DNA of 64,000 nt from Flavobacterium ajazii (GCF_010614725.1 NZ_JAAEHL010000012.1:1-64000); one strand, 5' to 3'. Positions 16,518-26,440 are shown, numbered from the stretch's first letter. A program made the numbers and translations. The notes: a model not told the origin generated them from the letters alone.

Positions 16518-17138
16518 TTACAAAACATTAATATCTCCCTTTCCTTCTCTTATTACAACCGGCTCATGTTCTGATAAATCTATAATTGTAGAGCCTACAT
16601 TATCACCATATCCACCATCTATAACCATATCTACCAGATTTTGCCATTTTTCAAAAATCAGTTCCGGATCTGTGGTATATTCAATTACATCATCCTCATC
16701 ACGAATAGAAGTCGATACGACAGGGTTTCCTAACTGCCGAACAATTTCCAATATGATATTGTTATCGGGAACACGGATACCTACGGTAGTTTTCTTTTTA
16801 AATTCTTTTGGCAGATTATTATTTCCAGGCAAAATAAAAGTATAAGCTCCTGGTAATGATCTTTTTAAAATTTTAAAAGTCGCAGTATCAATCTGACGTA
16901 CATAATCAGACAAATTGCTTAAATCATGACAAATAAACGAGAAGTTTGCCTTTTCAAGTTTAACTCCTTTGATTTTAGCAATTTTTTCTAATGCTCTCGA
17001 ATTGGTTATATCACAACCTAAACCGTAAACAGTATCTGTTGGATAAATTACCAAACCTCCATTCTGAAGCACTTTTACCACTTTGGCGATTGCAGCTTCA
17101 CTAGGTTTATCCGGATATATTTTTATAAATTCGGCCAT
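16518..17138 (-). CDS. Sua5/YciO/YrdC-family protein (YciO-like)
   Basis: A single YrdC/Sua5 double-stranded RNA-binding fold with GGLVIYPTDTVYGLGCDI and the KANFSFICHDLSNLSDYV segment, ending in VVIREGKGDINVL. The whole sequence aligns in pattern with E. coli YciO (206 aa in both). YciO is a paralogue of TsaC, which makes threonylcarbamoyl-AMP for tRNA t6A37; a second, true TsaC/Sua5 may be elsewhere. Annotation as L-threonylcarbamoyladenylate synthase is common, but the YciO branch is the more exact call. It lies 85 bases downstream of uvrD on the same strand. Confidence 0.85.
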   Translation of the reverse strand: MAEFIKIYPDKPSEAAIAKVVKVLQNGGLVIYPTDTVYGLGCDITNSRALEKIAKIKGVKLEKANFSFICHDLSNLSDYVRQIDTATFKILKRSLPGAYTFILPGNNNLPKEFKKKTTVGIRVPDNNIILEIVRQLGNPVVSTSIRDEDDVIEYTTDPELIFEKWQNLVDMVIDGGYGDNVGSTIIDLSEHEPVVIREGKGDINVL

Positions 17139-17223
17139 TTTTGTTTTGGTTTCAAGTTTTTATTTGTTTCAGATTTCAAGTTCTACGCTTCAACAACTTG
17201 AAAACTTCAACCTGAAATTTTAT

Positions 17224-19560
17224 TTATCCCACCACATCTAATTTAGCAAATCTTAACAACAATTTCTTAATTCCGCCTACTTCAAATTTTATTTCGGCTT
17301 TTTTATCAGCTCCAACACCCTCTAAATTTATTACTTGTCCTTTTCCAAATCGTTCGTGCATTACTACATTTCCTATAGTTAACTTGTTATCAAATAAATT
17401 TGGAGCACCTGCATTTGGATCCGTTCCTGCAACTGGTTTTAGTTTTCTGATATTCAAATCCGGTTTTGGACTATTATCAGTAATATGTTTGGGTGGAGTT
17501 CCGCCTACAGGTTTTGATAATCGCAGTTTAGATTTATCTACATCTCCAAAAATATCACCGTCAATTGGTGATTTGTAGCGGTAATTACTTTCTGAAGGTG
17601 TTAAATATTCTAAATATTGACCGTCAATTTCTTCTATAAAACGAGAAGGTTCACTATCTGTCAGTTTTCCCCAACGATAACGTGACTGTGCGTAGGTCAA
17701 ATACGCCTGATGCTCAGCACGTGTGAGTGCTACATAAAACAATCGGCGCTCTTCTTCCAGTTCACTTCTGGTGCTCATACTCATTGCACTAGGAAACAAA
17801 TCTTCTTCCATACCAACAACGAAAACATGAGGAAATTCCAATCCTTTAGCAAGGTGGATCGTCATCAAAGCGACACGATCTTCATCAGATGTATCCTTAT
17901 CCAGATCGGTTGCTAAAGCTACATCTTCCATGAATTCTGAAAGTGCTCCTCTTGCCCCGTCAATTTCTCTCTGTCCTTCAGTAAAATCTTTAATACCGTT
18001 TAAAAGTTCTTCTATATTCTGAATTTTTGCCATTCCTTCAGGTGTAGCGTCTTTTTTCAGTTCCTGAACCAAACCCGTTTTTTTGGCAACATGGTCTGTA
18101 ATATAAAAAGCGTCCTGATTTTCATTTATAACCTGAAAACTCTGAATCATCGTTACAAAATCTTTCAGTTTGTTTTTCGTGCCGGCATTCAGTTTCAAAT
18201 CGATTTTGTCGATATTTACCATTACTTCCCAAATAGAACGTTTGTAGTGGTTGGCTGCGATTGTTAGTTTTTCAATGGTTGTATCCCCAATTCCACGTGC
18301 GGGATAATTGATTACACGGATTAAAGCTTCTTCATCTTTCGGATTTAAAACCAAACGTAAATAACACAAAACGTCTTTTATTTCTTTACGCTGATAAAAT
18401 GATAATCCCCCATAAATTCTATATGGAATATCGCGTTTTCTCAAAGCATCTTCCATTGCACGTGATTGCGCATTCGTACGATATAAAATCGCAAAAGCTC
18501 CGTTATGCAATTGATTCTGCATTTTTTGTTCAAAAATCGTACTCGCAACAAAACGTCCTTCTTCAGCGTCGGTTAGACTCCTGTGAACCTTAATTCTTGG
18601 TCCAAATTCATTCGCTGTCCAGACTACTTTATCCAGTTTAGTTTTGTTGTGCTCCATAACTGTATTTGCAGCTTCCACAATATTTCGGGTCGAACGGTAA
18701 TTTTGCTCTAAACGGAACATTTTTACGCCTTCATAATCTTTTTGAAAATTCAGGATGTTATTGATATTCGCCCCGCGGAAAGCATAAATACTCTGCGCAT
18801 CATCACCAACGACACAAATATTCTGAAACCTGTCTGATAAAGCCCTTACAATTAAATATTGAGAGTGATTTGTATCTTGGTACTCATCAACCAGAATATA
18901 ACGAAAACGATCCTGATATTTAGCTAACACCTCTGGAAAACGAGTCAATAATTCATTGGTTTTCAACAATAAATCATCAAAATCCATTGCTCCGGCTTTG
19001 AAACAGCGTTCTACATATTGCTGATAAATTTCACCTAAACGAGGCTTTTTTGCCATCGCATCCGCTTCCATTAGTTCCGGGTTATTGAAATAGGCTTTTA
19101 CCGTAATCAAACTGTTTTTATAAGTCGAAATTCTTCCTAAAATCTGTTTTGGTTTATAAATATCACGATCCAGCTGCATTTCTTTTATAATGGATGAAAT
19201 AAGTCTGGCAGAATCCTGAGAATCATAAATTGTAAAGTTTGACGGATATCCTAAATGCTCTGATTCTGAACGAAGAATACGTGCAAAAACAGAGTGAAAA
19301 GTTCCCATCCATAAATTCTTCGCTTCACTCGCTCCCACGATTGCTGAAATCCTGTGTTTCATTTCACGGGCAGCCTTGTTGGTAAATGTAAGCGATAGTA
19401 TGTTGAATGAATCAATTCCCTGATACATCAAATAAGCAATCCTGATTGTCAAAACACGGGTTTTTCCCGAACCGGCACCAGCAATAATAATCATTGGCCC
19501 GTCCTTTTGTAAAACGGGTTCTCGTTGAGCTTCGTTGAGCTGGTCAATATAATTTTGCAT
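17224..19560 (-). CDS. uvrD: UvrD/PcrA-type ATP-dependent DNA helicase
   Basis: Superfamily 1A 3'-5' helicase for nucleotide excision and mismatch repair. Motifs are present in order: Walker A GAGSGKTR (28-35), LTFTNKAAREMKHR, DEYQDTN, VGDDAQSIYAFRGA, LEQNYRST, TIHLAKGLEFPHVFVVGMEE and LFYVALTRA. The C-terminal tail (about 725-778) is the Tudor-like domain VVMHERFGKGQVINLEG that in PcrA/UvrD contacts RNA polymerase. At 778 aa the gene is complete. It begins an apparent two-gene unit with the YciO-like gene. Confidence 0.93.
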   Translation of the reverse strand: MQNYIDQLNEAQREPVLQKDGPMIIIAGAGSGKTRVLTIRIAYLMYQGIDSFNILSLTFTNKAAREMKHRISAIVGASEAKNLWMGTFHSVFARILRSESEHLGYPSNFTIYDSQDSARLISSIIKEMQLDRDIYKPKQILGRISTYKNSLITVKAYFNNPELMEADAMAKKPRLGEIYQQYVERCFKAGAMDFDDLLLKTNELLTRFPEVLAKYQDRFRYILVDEYQDTNHSQYLIVRALSDRFQNICVVGDDAQSIYAFRGANINNILNFQKDYEGVKMFRLEQNYRSTRNIVEAANTVMEHNKTKLDKVVWTANEFGPRIKVHRSLTDAEEGRFVASTIFEQKMQNQLHNGAFAILYRTNAQSRAMEDALRKRDIPYRIYGGLSFYQRKEIKDVLCYLRLVLNPKDEEALIRVINYPARGIGDTTIEKLTIAANHYKRSIWEVMVNIDKIDLKLNAGTKNKLKDFVTMIQSFQVINENQDAFYITDHVAKKTGLVQELKKDATPEGMAKIQNIEELLNGIKDFTEGQREIDGARGALSEFMEDVALATDLDKDTSDEDRVALMTIHLAKGLEFPHVFVVGMEEDLFPSAMSMSTRSELEEERRLFYVALTRAEHQAYLTYAQSRYRWGKLTDSEPSRFIEEIDGQYLEYLTPSESNYRYKSPIDGDIFGDVDKSKLRLSKPVGGTPPKHITDNSPKPDLNIRKLKPVAGTDPNAGAPNLFDNKLTIGNVVMHERFGKGQVINLEGVGADKKAEIKFEVGGIKKLLLRFAKLDVVG

Positions 19561-19766
19561 GAAATTGTTCTCCTTTTAGGCAAAAATAAGAATTTATGAA
19601 TGAATAAACTAACGAGCAGAGTCAACTTTAAAACTACAAATCCAACTTCTAGAATATGTTTTTTTTTGAAAAAACTATCACTAGATTATTTCAAAAAAAG
19701 AATTAAAAAAAAGTAAGATTCATTGGAATAAAAAACTACTTTTGAAGAAATTTATAAAAACGATTT

Positions 19767-22448
19767 ATGAAAAAAAAATACTTTTTATTCTTTCTTTTAA
19801 GTTTTAAAATATTAGCCCAGACCCCTGAACTGGATAATACCTTTAATATCAAAGATGGCGGAAAATATCAACAAAATATCGGAACAGATGCTGTTTTACT
19901 CCAAAATAACAAAATACTGAGTGTTTTTGAGAATTCTTACACTTACAAAGTAATATTGCTAAATCCAGACGGAAGCCTTGACCAAGCTTTTAATTCGACT
20001 GATTCTTATACAACGAGAGAAATTCGAATATTTCCTAAATCAGATGGTGCCTTTATGACACTTGATCGCGATGGAAAATTGAAAGCATTTAATCCAGACG
20101 GAACAACTAATTCTTTCTTTCCAATTACAATCTTAAAGAATGTTACTTCTATCTCACAGATAAAGGATATAATTTATCAGGGTGATGGAAAAGCTATTAT
20201 TCATGGTGGTTTTCAAGAAGTAAATAATGTTTTCACGGGAAGCTGTGTGCGTTTAAATGCGAACGGAAGTATTGATGAAACTTTTAAATTACAATCCGGA
20301 GGTAATAAATTAATCATACAAAGCGATGGAAAATATGTTACTAATCGTAATACTACTATCTCTCGATATCTGGCTGATGGAAAAATTGATCCAACCTTTA
20401 AAGTGATTGCAACCATAGATCCTGTGCGAAAATTTGTGACTAATGGCTTTGAAACCGCAAATAATAGTACAATCAAAGATATCGCTGTACAGACTGACGG
20501 AAAAGTAATTGCAGTAGGCTGTAATTTTGTGGAGAACAGCAGAATCATCTCTTACAACATCGTAAGATTAAATTCTAATGGTACAAGAGATACCGGATTT
20601 AAACCAATAATTATTAACCAAGATTCAAGAATACAAAAAGTTTATTTACAAAAAGACAATAAAATTATTATTATCGTTGACAACAAGAAATTAATTCGTT
20701 TAAATACTGATGGAACAATTGATAATACATTTAAATATTCTAATACTGTATCTTTAATTAATAAAGGAGAGTTATTTTTTCAGGGAGAAAAAATGATTAT
20801 TAGTGGTGATTTTAAAGATAGTCAGGGAATAACAAGAGCAGAAATTCATAGAATAAATAATAACGGTAGTATAGATCTAACTTTCAATCCACATTCCGGA
20901 CCAAATCTATCTTTTGATGAATGGGATTATAATAATCAATATGAATTTGTATCAAAAGTATTATTAGATCAAAAAATATTATTAATTGGAGATTTTACAA
21001 CTTATAGTGATAATGTTGTAAAAAATATATGCCGGGTAAATCAAAATGGTGAATATGACCCAACCTTTAAGTTAGACCCCAGTATAGGAATATACGCAGA
21101 AAATCGAAATTTAGATAATAATTATACTATTCTACATCAAAATAATGGAAAAATATTACTAAAAAGCAGTCGTGGTGTATCTGTAAATAATATATCACGG
21201 AATTTAATTCGATTAAATAATGATGGAAGTTTAGATAAGAGCTTTATCTTTTATGATCCTGAAAGCAATATTAGAAGAATCAAACTTTTAGAAAATGGAA
21301 AAATTTTACTTTTAGGTGGGGGAGGAACTCTTTCTAGAATGACTCGACTTAATTCTAATGGCTCTATTGATACTTCTTTTAATTGCATTTTCTATCATAT
21401 ACCTTTAGAGATAACTGTCTTGGCAGACAAAAAATTTCTGGTCACCTTTATGAAAGAAAATGATAATAATCCATTTGAGCCTGTAATAAAGTTTAACGAA
21501 GACGGTTCAAAAGATCTCTCTTTTAAATCAGGCTTTTCTCCTTTATATAATATAAAAGAATTAAGTGATGGTAAATTAATCGCTATCATGAATGATAAAC
21601 TAACAAGATTAAATACAGATGGTTCCATTGATAAAACGTTTGTTCCATATTCAGTAGCTAAAACATCTTCAAACCAGTATAATAATTTCAATTATTATGA
21701 AAATGGAAATATCTTTTTATTTTTCTCTACTTATTCAACAGATACAACTACAAAATTAACTCTTAGTTCAGAAGGAAAATTACTTAACACAATGATATAC
21801 AAAACTTCTAATGGCTTTGAAATTCAAAATTGTGAAGATTTACTTTTTTACGGATATTTTGACAAAATTGAAGATGTTAACAAAAGTGGTTTAGCTCGTT
21901 ATAAGACATCAAATACAGTTTCGACTCCTAATCCTGAAGGTGAAATTTATCAATCTTTTGAAGGTGGGCAGACACTTAAAGATCTTAAAGTTAACGGAAC
22001 AGACCTAAAATGGTATAATATCCAGACTAACTGTGGTATAAATAATAAAATAACAAAAAAAGGTACAAATTCTTCAGAAAATTTTCTGTCTCCAGAGACA
22101 GTATTAGTCGACGGAATGACATATTACGCATCTCAATCTATTAATGGTATTGAAAGTAGTTACAGACTGCCCGTTACAGTCTATTCTAAAACCTTAGGAG
22201 TGAAAGACAATAATCTTTTTCCTTATTTAATAACTTATCCAAATCCTGTTAAGGATTTTTACACCATATCCAATAGCGAAGAAATAAGTAAAGTAGAGGT
22301 TTATAATTTGTCAGGACAACTTCAATTTAGAAACTCCTACAACAATAACAACATAAAAATTGATTTTACTTCATTAAGTTCAGGATTGTATCTGGTAAAA
22401 ATATTTTCAGGTAATAAAAATGTAACAATCAAAACAATCAAGAATTAA
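19767..22448 (+). CDS. Secreted delta-60 repeat protein with T9SS type A sorting domain
   Basis: A signal peptide (MKKKYFLFFLLSFKILAQT) is followed by a long array of delta-60 repeats. Their hallmark RLNxDGSIDxTFxx recurs about a dozen times (IDETFKL, IDPTFKV, RDTGFKP, IDNTFKY, YDPTFKL, LDKSFIF, IDKTFVP), which probably folds as a beta-propeller-like solenoid. A spacer leads to the C-terminal type A T9SS signal (about 815-893): YPNPVKDFYTISN, KVEVYNLSGQL, LSSGLYLVKIF. It should be exported across the outer membrane and anchored or released. The biological target is unknown. It is monocistronic and ends at the shared hairpin before the convergent pectate lyase. Confidence 0.88.
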   Translation: MKKKYFLFFLLSFKILAQTPELDNTFNIKDGGKYQQNIGTDAVLLQNNKILSVFENSYTYKVILLNPDGSLDQAFNSTDSYTTREIRIFPKSDGAFMTLDRDGKLKAFNPDGTTNSFFPITILKNVTSISQIKDIIYQGDGKAIIHGGFQEVNNVFTGSCVRLNANGSIDETFKLQSGGNKLIIQSDGKYVTNRNTTISRYLADGKIDPTFKVIATIDPVRKFVTNGFETANNSTIKDIAVQTDGKVIAVGCNFVENSRIISYNIVRLNSNGTRDTGFKPIIINQDSRIQKVYLQKDNKIIIIVDNKKLIRLNTDGTIDNTFKYSNTVSLINKGELFFQGEKMIISGDFKDSQGITRAEIHRINNNGSIDLTFNPHSGPNLSFDEWDYNNQYEFVSKVLLDQKILLIGDFTTYSDNVVKNICRVNQNGEYDPTFKLDPSIGIYAENRNLDNNYTILHQNNGKILLKSSRGVSVNNISRNLIRLNNDGSLDKSFIFYDPESNIRRIKLLENGKILLLGGGGTLSRMTRLNSNGSIDTSFNCIFYHIPLEITVLADKKFLVTFMKENDNNPFEPVIKFNEDGSKDLSFKSGFSPLYNIKELSDGKLIAIMNDKLTRLNTDGSIDKTFVPYSVAKTSSNQYNNFNYYENGNIFLFFSTYSTDTTTKLTLSSEGKLLNTMIYKTSNGFEIQNCEDLLFYGYFDKIEDVNKSGLARYKTSNTVSTPNPEGEIYQSFEGGQTLKDLKVNGTDLKWYNIQTNCGINNKITKKGTNSSENFLSPETVLVDGMTYYASQSINGIESSYRLPVTVYSKTLGVKDNNLFPYLITYPNPVKDFYTISNSEEISKVEVYNLSGQLQFRNSYNNNNIKIDFTSLSSGLYLVKIFSGNKNVTIKTIKN

Positions 22449-22480
22449 TATAGTTTACCAGTAGGGAAAGGTTTTTAATA

Positions 22481-22524
22481 ACTAAGTAACTAATGCTTTT
22501 TTTCTAAAACTTTAGTTACTTAGT
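22481..22524. terminator. Long symmetric hairpin between convergent genes
   Basis: ACTAAGTAACTAA (22481-22493) and TTAGTTACTTAGT (22512-22524) form a perfect 13-bp AT-rich stem around an 18-base T-rich loop, between the convergent delta-60 and pectate lyase genes. The words resemble the simple intergenic repeats elsewhere in the window. Confidence 0.6.
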
Positions 22525-22578
22525 ACCTTAATAATATAAGTCTATTTGAAAAATGTAAGTAAGAGCGTGCGTTTTATA

Positions 22579-24714
22579 TTAGTAACAAGATTCTGCCACC
22601 GGAGCTTCTCCGGTAATTTCCATCCAGTCTATGTTTGCAAAGGCCAAAGCATCAATGGTTTCTAATCTGATGACATTTATACCTTTATTTAATTTAATGG
22701 TTATCGGCTCAGTAGTCGCAAATTTGGTTGTACTGGATGTTATAGGGAAAGCCACATCAATCGTATCAGCTGCGTTTACTTTCACTTTTGCAGATGTAGT
22801 TTTACCTCTGTGTACATATCGAAATACGATCGTATAAAGTCCTGAAGTTGGTACTTTCACTGTATAATTTATTCCACTGCCTGAAGCATCAGTAATGTTG
22901 GTTACTTTTCTGTTGGCAGCACTTGAGTTAATTGCTATAATTCCATCATAAGCGCAAAACCCCGGTGTAGCTTCTTCAATTCGTAAAGTATGATTCCCTG
23001 TGAGTTTTTCTCCAAAAGTTGCTGTAATTCCCATATCTGCTGTCATTGCAACAGTTATTTTTTCGGTAGTTTCTCCAGAATTCCATGCTTTTAATTCATT
23101 TCCTGCTGAAGGAACCGCAGTAAGTGTAACTATTTCACCCTCTGTATAAGTGGTTTTATTTGGATTTACAGTAATTGTTCCACCTTCTGTTGGATTAGCC
23201 ACGGTTGTTAAAACATAAGCAGCCGGTATCGTACTTTTAAAATTAGCTGTAATGGTTTTATTGGCATCCATTTTTACAGTAGTCGTTGCAGTAGTTGAGC
23301 CATCACTCCAGGATTTAAATATATAATTTGAAGATGGTACCCCCGTTAAGGTTACAACATCACCGGCATCATAAGTTACTTTAACAGGACTAACGGTTAT
23401 GCTTCCTCCTGCAATTGGTTTTGCTACAGTTTTCAATACAAAATCTGTTTTTTGTTGAGATCCCAATTCTCTTGCTCCCAGATCCGGTGCAGATCCGTTG
23501 AATTCAATTCCGACATTTTGCACACCCGCATCTATAAAATCACTTGTAGATTTCAATGCTAAAAAATCTCCTAAATTTGGACTTCCGTCTTCATTTTTAA
23601 GAACAGCAGGAACTGTTAAGGAAACAAAATCATCATCGCTGATTACAAGTGCCGGAGTCCTTCCATTTGTACTTTCTTTTATCCACCACACATTTGAATT
23701 TTCAACATCTTTACCAAAATTTTTATCTTTAAATGATTTATATGAGATGTTGTTTCTAAATTGGTGCTTTCCTCCTTCACGAAAACCAAAGCCATTACTT
23801 TTATTGTTGTAAGAAGTATTATTCGTCATCTCAATAGCCCCTAGATTATTATTATCAGTAAATCCATGCTGACCATTACCAAACGCAATACAGCGTCGCA
23901 GAATATGATTTACCGGAATACCTTCGCCACCTAATTTAAAACCGTTTTTATCTCCGGTTGCTGTAGTTGTTCCGTTCGTAAGCGTACCGTTGTTGTAAGC
24001 CACACAATTTTCGAATAAAATTGCTCCGATAGGTCCAGTTTTTCTTTTGGTATACAAATCCCAGCCATCATCACTGTTATTGTGAGAAATACAGCCACGA
24101 AAAACATTTCCCTTACCACAAGTCAGTTTTGCAGCAAAGCCATCAGCATTTTCTGCTAATGAATCCTTATTATCAAAAGATTCGCAGTTCAGAATTAAAT
24201 TATTGGAAGGCCATTGACTGATTAATGTATAAGCAGCATAATATCGACTGATCTGTAGCCCGCTATCTCTGTTTTTTTCGAAAATACAATTATTAATAGT
24301 GTTATTATTGCCCGAAAGCAATATACCATTATCTCCTGCTTTTCTAATTGTAATTCCTTTGAAATACCAATAAAAACCATCTAATACAATTCCTTTGTTT
24401 TCATTGATTTCCCTTTGTGCCGAAAAATCAAGAATTGGAGTTTCATCAGTATAAGCTTCTATCCTTTTTAGCTTTCCTGCAGTGCCGCTATTTTCTCTTG
24501 TAATAAAAATAGTTGAAGTTATTGAATAAATTCCACCCCGCATATATATCGTCTGCCCTGGAGTTATAATTTTGATTGCTTTTTGAAGTATGGTGGGATT
24601 ATCAATAGCCCCCGAATTAGTTTCTTTTCCTGCCGGGGAAACATAAATTTGAGCATTTATCCAAAGAGGAAAAAGCAAAATTGTAAAAAACTGATAAATT
24701 AACTTTTTCTTCAT
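22579..24714 (-). CDS. PL9-type pectate lyase with InlB-like repeats and C-terminal carbohydrate-binding module
   Basis: Exported enzyme cleaving pectate/polygalacturonate by beta-elimination. A signal peptide (1-21) precedes a right-handed beta-helix (about 22-432). The PL9 active-site pattern is visible: NADGFAAKL (Asp191), NSDDGWDLY (Asp215, Asp216, Asp219) as the calcium site and NGFKLGG (Lys260) as the base. Two divergent InlB-type B repeats follow (about 433-503 and 509-578), then a CBM35/CBM6-like jellyroll (about 581-705, ending NIDWMEITGE). The protein stops at ESCY with no T9SS sorting domain, so it may be periplasmic or use another route. Palindromic operators lie upstream. Confidence 0.85.
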   Translation of the reverse strand: MKKKLIYQFFTILLFPLWINAQIYVSPAGKETNSGAIDNPTILQKAIKIITPGQTIYMRGGIYSITSTIFITRENSGTAGKLKRIEAYTDETPILDFSAQREINENKGIVLDGFYWYFKGITIRKAGDNGILLSGNNNTINNCIFEKNRDSGLQISRYYAAYTLISQWPSNNLILNCESFDNKDSLAENADGFAAKLTCGKGNVFRGCISHNNSDDGWDLYTKRKTGPIGAILFENCVAYNNGTLTNGTTTATGDKNGFKLGGEGIPVNHILRRCIAFGNGQHGFTDNNNLGAIEMTNNTSYNNKSNGFGFREGGKHQFRNNISYKSFKDKNFGKDVENSNVWWIKESTNGRTPALVISDDDFVSLTVPAVLKNEDGSPNLGDFLALKSTSDFIDAGVQNVGIEFNGSAPDLGARELGSQQKTDFVLKTVAKPIAGGSITVSPVKVTYDAGDVVTLTGVPSSNYIFKSWSDGSTTATTTVKMDANKTITANFKSTIPAAYVLTTVANPTEGGTITVNPNKTTYTEGEIVTLTAVPSAGNELKAWNSGETTEKITVAMTADMGITATFGEKLTGNHTLRIEEATPGFCAYDGIIAINSSAANRKVTNITDASGSGINYTVKVPTSGLYTIVFRYVHRGKTTSAKVKVNAADTIDVAFPITSSTTKFATTEPITIKLNKGINVIRLETIDALAFANIDWMEITGEAPVAESCY

Positions 24715-24813
24715 TTTAATAAAACCCTTATAATAGTTGATGTAATTCTTATTTTTCTCAAATTATTACACTTCAAAAAGTTTTCCTGAAGCTAAAATCT
24801 GTCAATACAAAAA

Positions 24814-24827
24814 TGTAATCGATTACA
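24814..24827. promoter_or_regulatory. LacI-family-type operator overlapping the start of transcription
   Basis: TGTAATCGATTACA is a perfect 14-bp palindrome with the central CG typical of LacI/GalR-family operators. On the minus strand it begins immediately after the -7 box (plus 24828-24835), so a bound protein would cover the transcription start. The regulator is not in the window. Confidence 0.6.
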
Positions 24828-24967
24828 CAAATATATGGTATTATTATCAATAAATAAGTTAAAAGTTAAAAAAATCACAAAAAAAACAATATTTATGCTT
24901 GAAAATTACACTATACATAAATACTTTATTTGTAATTAGTGTAAAAAACACACTTTACATTAATCAA

Positions 24968-24981
24968 TGTAATCGATAACA
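24968..24981. promoter_or_regulatory. Second operator half-match, auxiliary site
   Basis: TGTAATCGATAACA differs from the perfect operator at 24814-24827 at a single base. It lies about 154 bases upstream of it, centre to centre, a spacing compatible with looping between two sites. Inference only. Confidence 0.5.
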
Positions 24982-25016
24982 AAATAAGGGAGTTTTTAAA
25001 AAACTTAATATCACTA

Positions 25017-25784
25017 CTATTTATAAAAAACATCATAAGCAAATCGGATGAGAGTTCCGATTACGACAACTAAAAAGAAAATCCTTATGAAGCCATTCCC
25101 TTTGTTGATAGCAAGTTTTGCGCCAAGCCAGCCTCCTATTCCATTGCTGACAGCCATCGGAATTGCAATACTCCAAATAATTTTTCCTTTTATCATGAAC
25201 AAACAAATAGATCCAAAGTTGGTCGCCAGATTTACCATTTTTGCATTTGCAGAAGCATGTAAAAAATCAAATCCTAGTAAGGCTATAAAAGCTACTACAA
25301 AAAAACTGCCGGTTCCGGGACCTATAAATCCGTCATAAAAACCAATAATAATGCTAATTACAACAGCATATATAATCTGAACAGTTGGTGAATGGTTTTT
25401 AGCCACATGCTGTCCAAAGTTTTTCTTCGCATACGTATACACAAAAAGTAAAGACAAAACTATTAGTAAAAGCGGTTTCATAAAATCGTTACTCACAAGA
25501 GTTAAGATTGTCGAACCCAAAAATGCTGAAGGAACAGCCAGGCACATCATAATCAATAATAATCTCCACTGGATAATTACATTTTTAAGATATTGAAAAG
25601 CCGCAAAAGCAGTTCCGCTAAAGGCCGGAATCTTCAATGTTCCAACGACAGTAGAAACAGGCAGATTTGGTAATAAAATCAATCCCATTGGGGTTTGAAT
25701 CAATCCTCCCCCGCCAACAATCGCATCAATAAATCCGGCAGCAAATGCCGCCAGGCAAAGAAAAAGTATAATATAAGAATCCAT
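25017..25784 (-). CDS. TSUP-family (TauE/SafE) membrane transporter
   Basis: Integral membrane protein of 255 aa with about eight hydrophobic segments. It carries the two inverted half-repeats of the TSUP family, GFIDAIVGGGGLIQTP in the first half and GFYDGFIGPGTGSFFV in the second. Characterised relatives move sulfite, sulfoacetate, thiosulfate or other organosulfur anions; the substrate here cannot be told from sequence. I prefer the ATG at 25784 over the adjacent TTG at 25787. It is divergent from the DUF7935-like gene. Confidence 0.88.
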   Translation of the reverse strand: MDSYIILFLCLAAFAAGFIDAIVGGGGLIQTPMGLILLPNLPVSTVVGTLKIPAFSGTAFAAFQYLKNVIIQWRLLLIMMCLAVPSAFLGSTILTLVSNDFMKPLLLIVLSLLFVYTYAKKNFGQHVAKNHSPTVQIIYAVVISIIIGFYDGFIGPGTGSFFVVAFIALLGFDFLHASANAKMVNLATNFGSICLFMIKGKIIWSIAIPMAVSNGIGGWLGAKLAINKGNGFIRIFFLVVVIGTLIRFAYDVFYK

Positions 25785-25884
25785 CAAAGTTGTGTTTGAG
25801 CTGTTTAAAAAACAAGTTGCAAAAGTACGGCTTCCATTTTGTTTTATTACTAAAAATTTAAAGTGTATTTCTCCTCAAAAAGTA

Positions 25885-25892
25885 TATTTTTG
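25885..25892 (+). promoter_or_regulatory. -7 promoter box
   Basis: TATTTTTG fits TAnnTTTG, 16 bases before the ATG at 25909. It supports that start over an open frame reaching back to 25792. Confidence 0.45.
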
Positions 25893-25908
25893 CCTAAAAA
25901 TTACTGAA

Positions 25909-26430
25909 ATGGATTTCAACAAAATAATAGAACTTGCGAGTTATACTTTACCAGCATTAGTTACCGGAGTTGTGGCTTATCGTTTTTTTGAGCTGCACAT
26001 TAAAAACAATGATAAAAAACGTGCTTTTTTACTAAATAAGGAATATCAAAAACAATCTTTCCCAATACGTTTGCAGGCGTACGAGCGTATGACTTTATTT
26101 TTGGAGCGAATTAACCTGACGAAATTATTAATTCGTATTAGTCCTATTTCACAACAAAAACACGATTACGAAAATTTTGTAATTGAACAAATTGAACAGG
26201 AATTTGAGCACAATCTAACACAACAAATTTATATGTCTGATGAGTGCTGGACAATCATTACAACTGCAAAAAATGCAACTATACAAATGATACGTAAAGC
26301 AGCCATGAGTGAACGTGTAGACAGCGCAGATAAATTGCGTGAAGTGATTTTGAATGATTTATTAGAAAAACAATCTCCTAGTAATGCAGCTTTGGGATTT
26401 ATCAAAAATGAGGTTGCTGAGCTTTGGTAA
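25909..26430 (+). CDS. Membrane-anchored hypothetical protein (DUF7935-like), 173 aa
   Basis: A single N-terminal hydrophobic helix (about 5-27, ASYTLPALVTGVVAYRFF) is followed by a soluble, helical, charged domain. That domain includes QKQSFPIRLQAYERMTLFLERI and a conserved-looking DECWTIITTAKNATIQMIRKAA block. I associate it with a family of Flavobacteria-specific proteins of about 175 aa of unknown function. The start at 25909 is supported by a -7 box directly upstream; the 39 codons before it in the open frame would place the promoter inside the gene. It converges on the patatin-like gene. Confidence 0.65.
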   Translation: MDFNKIIELASYTLPALVTGVVAYRFFELHIKNNDKKRAFLLNKEYQKQSFPIRLQAYERMTLFLERINLTKLLIRISPISQQKHDYENFVIEQIEQEFEHNLTQQIYMSDECWTIITTAKNATIQMIRKAAMSERVDSADKLREVILNDLLEKQSPSNAALGFIKNEVAELW

Positions 26431-26440
26431 TATTTTAGCC

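Larger units (their letters stand above)
24715..25016 (-). promoter_or_regulatory. Upstream control region of the pectate lyase gene
   Basis: This gene-free gap of about 300 bases lies between the TSUP gene and the pectate lyase gene, both on the minus strand. It contains a -7 box, TATATTTG on the minus strand (plus 24828-24835), two near-identical TGTAATCGATTACA-type palindromes, and the smaller inverted repeat AGTGT/ACACT at 24938-24954. No coding frame is seen. The arrangement indicates that the lyase has its own regulated promoter. Confidence 0.6.
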
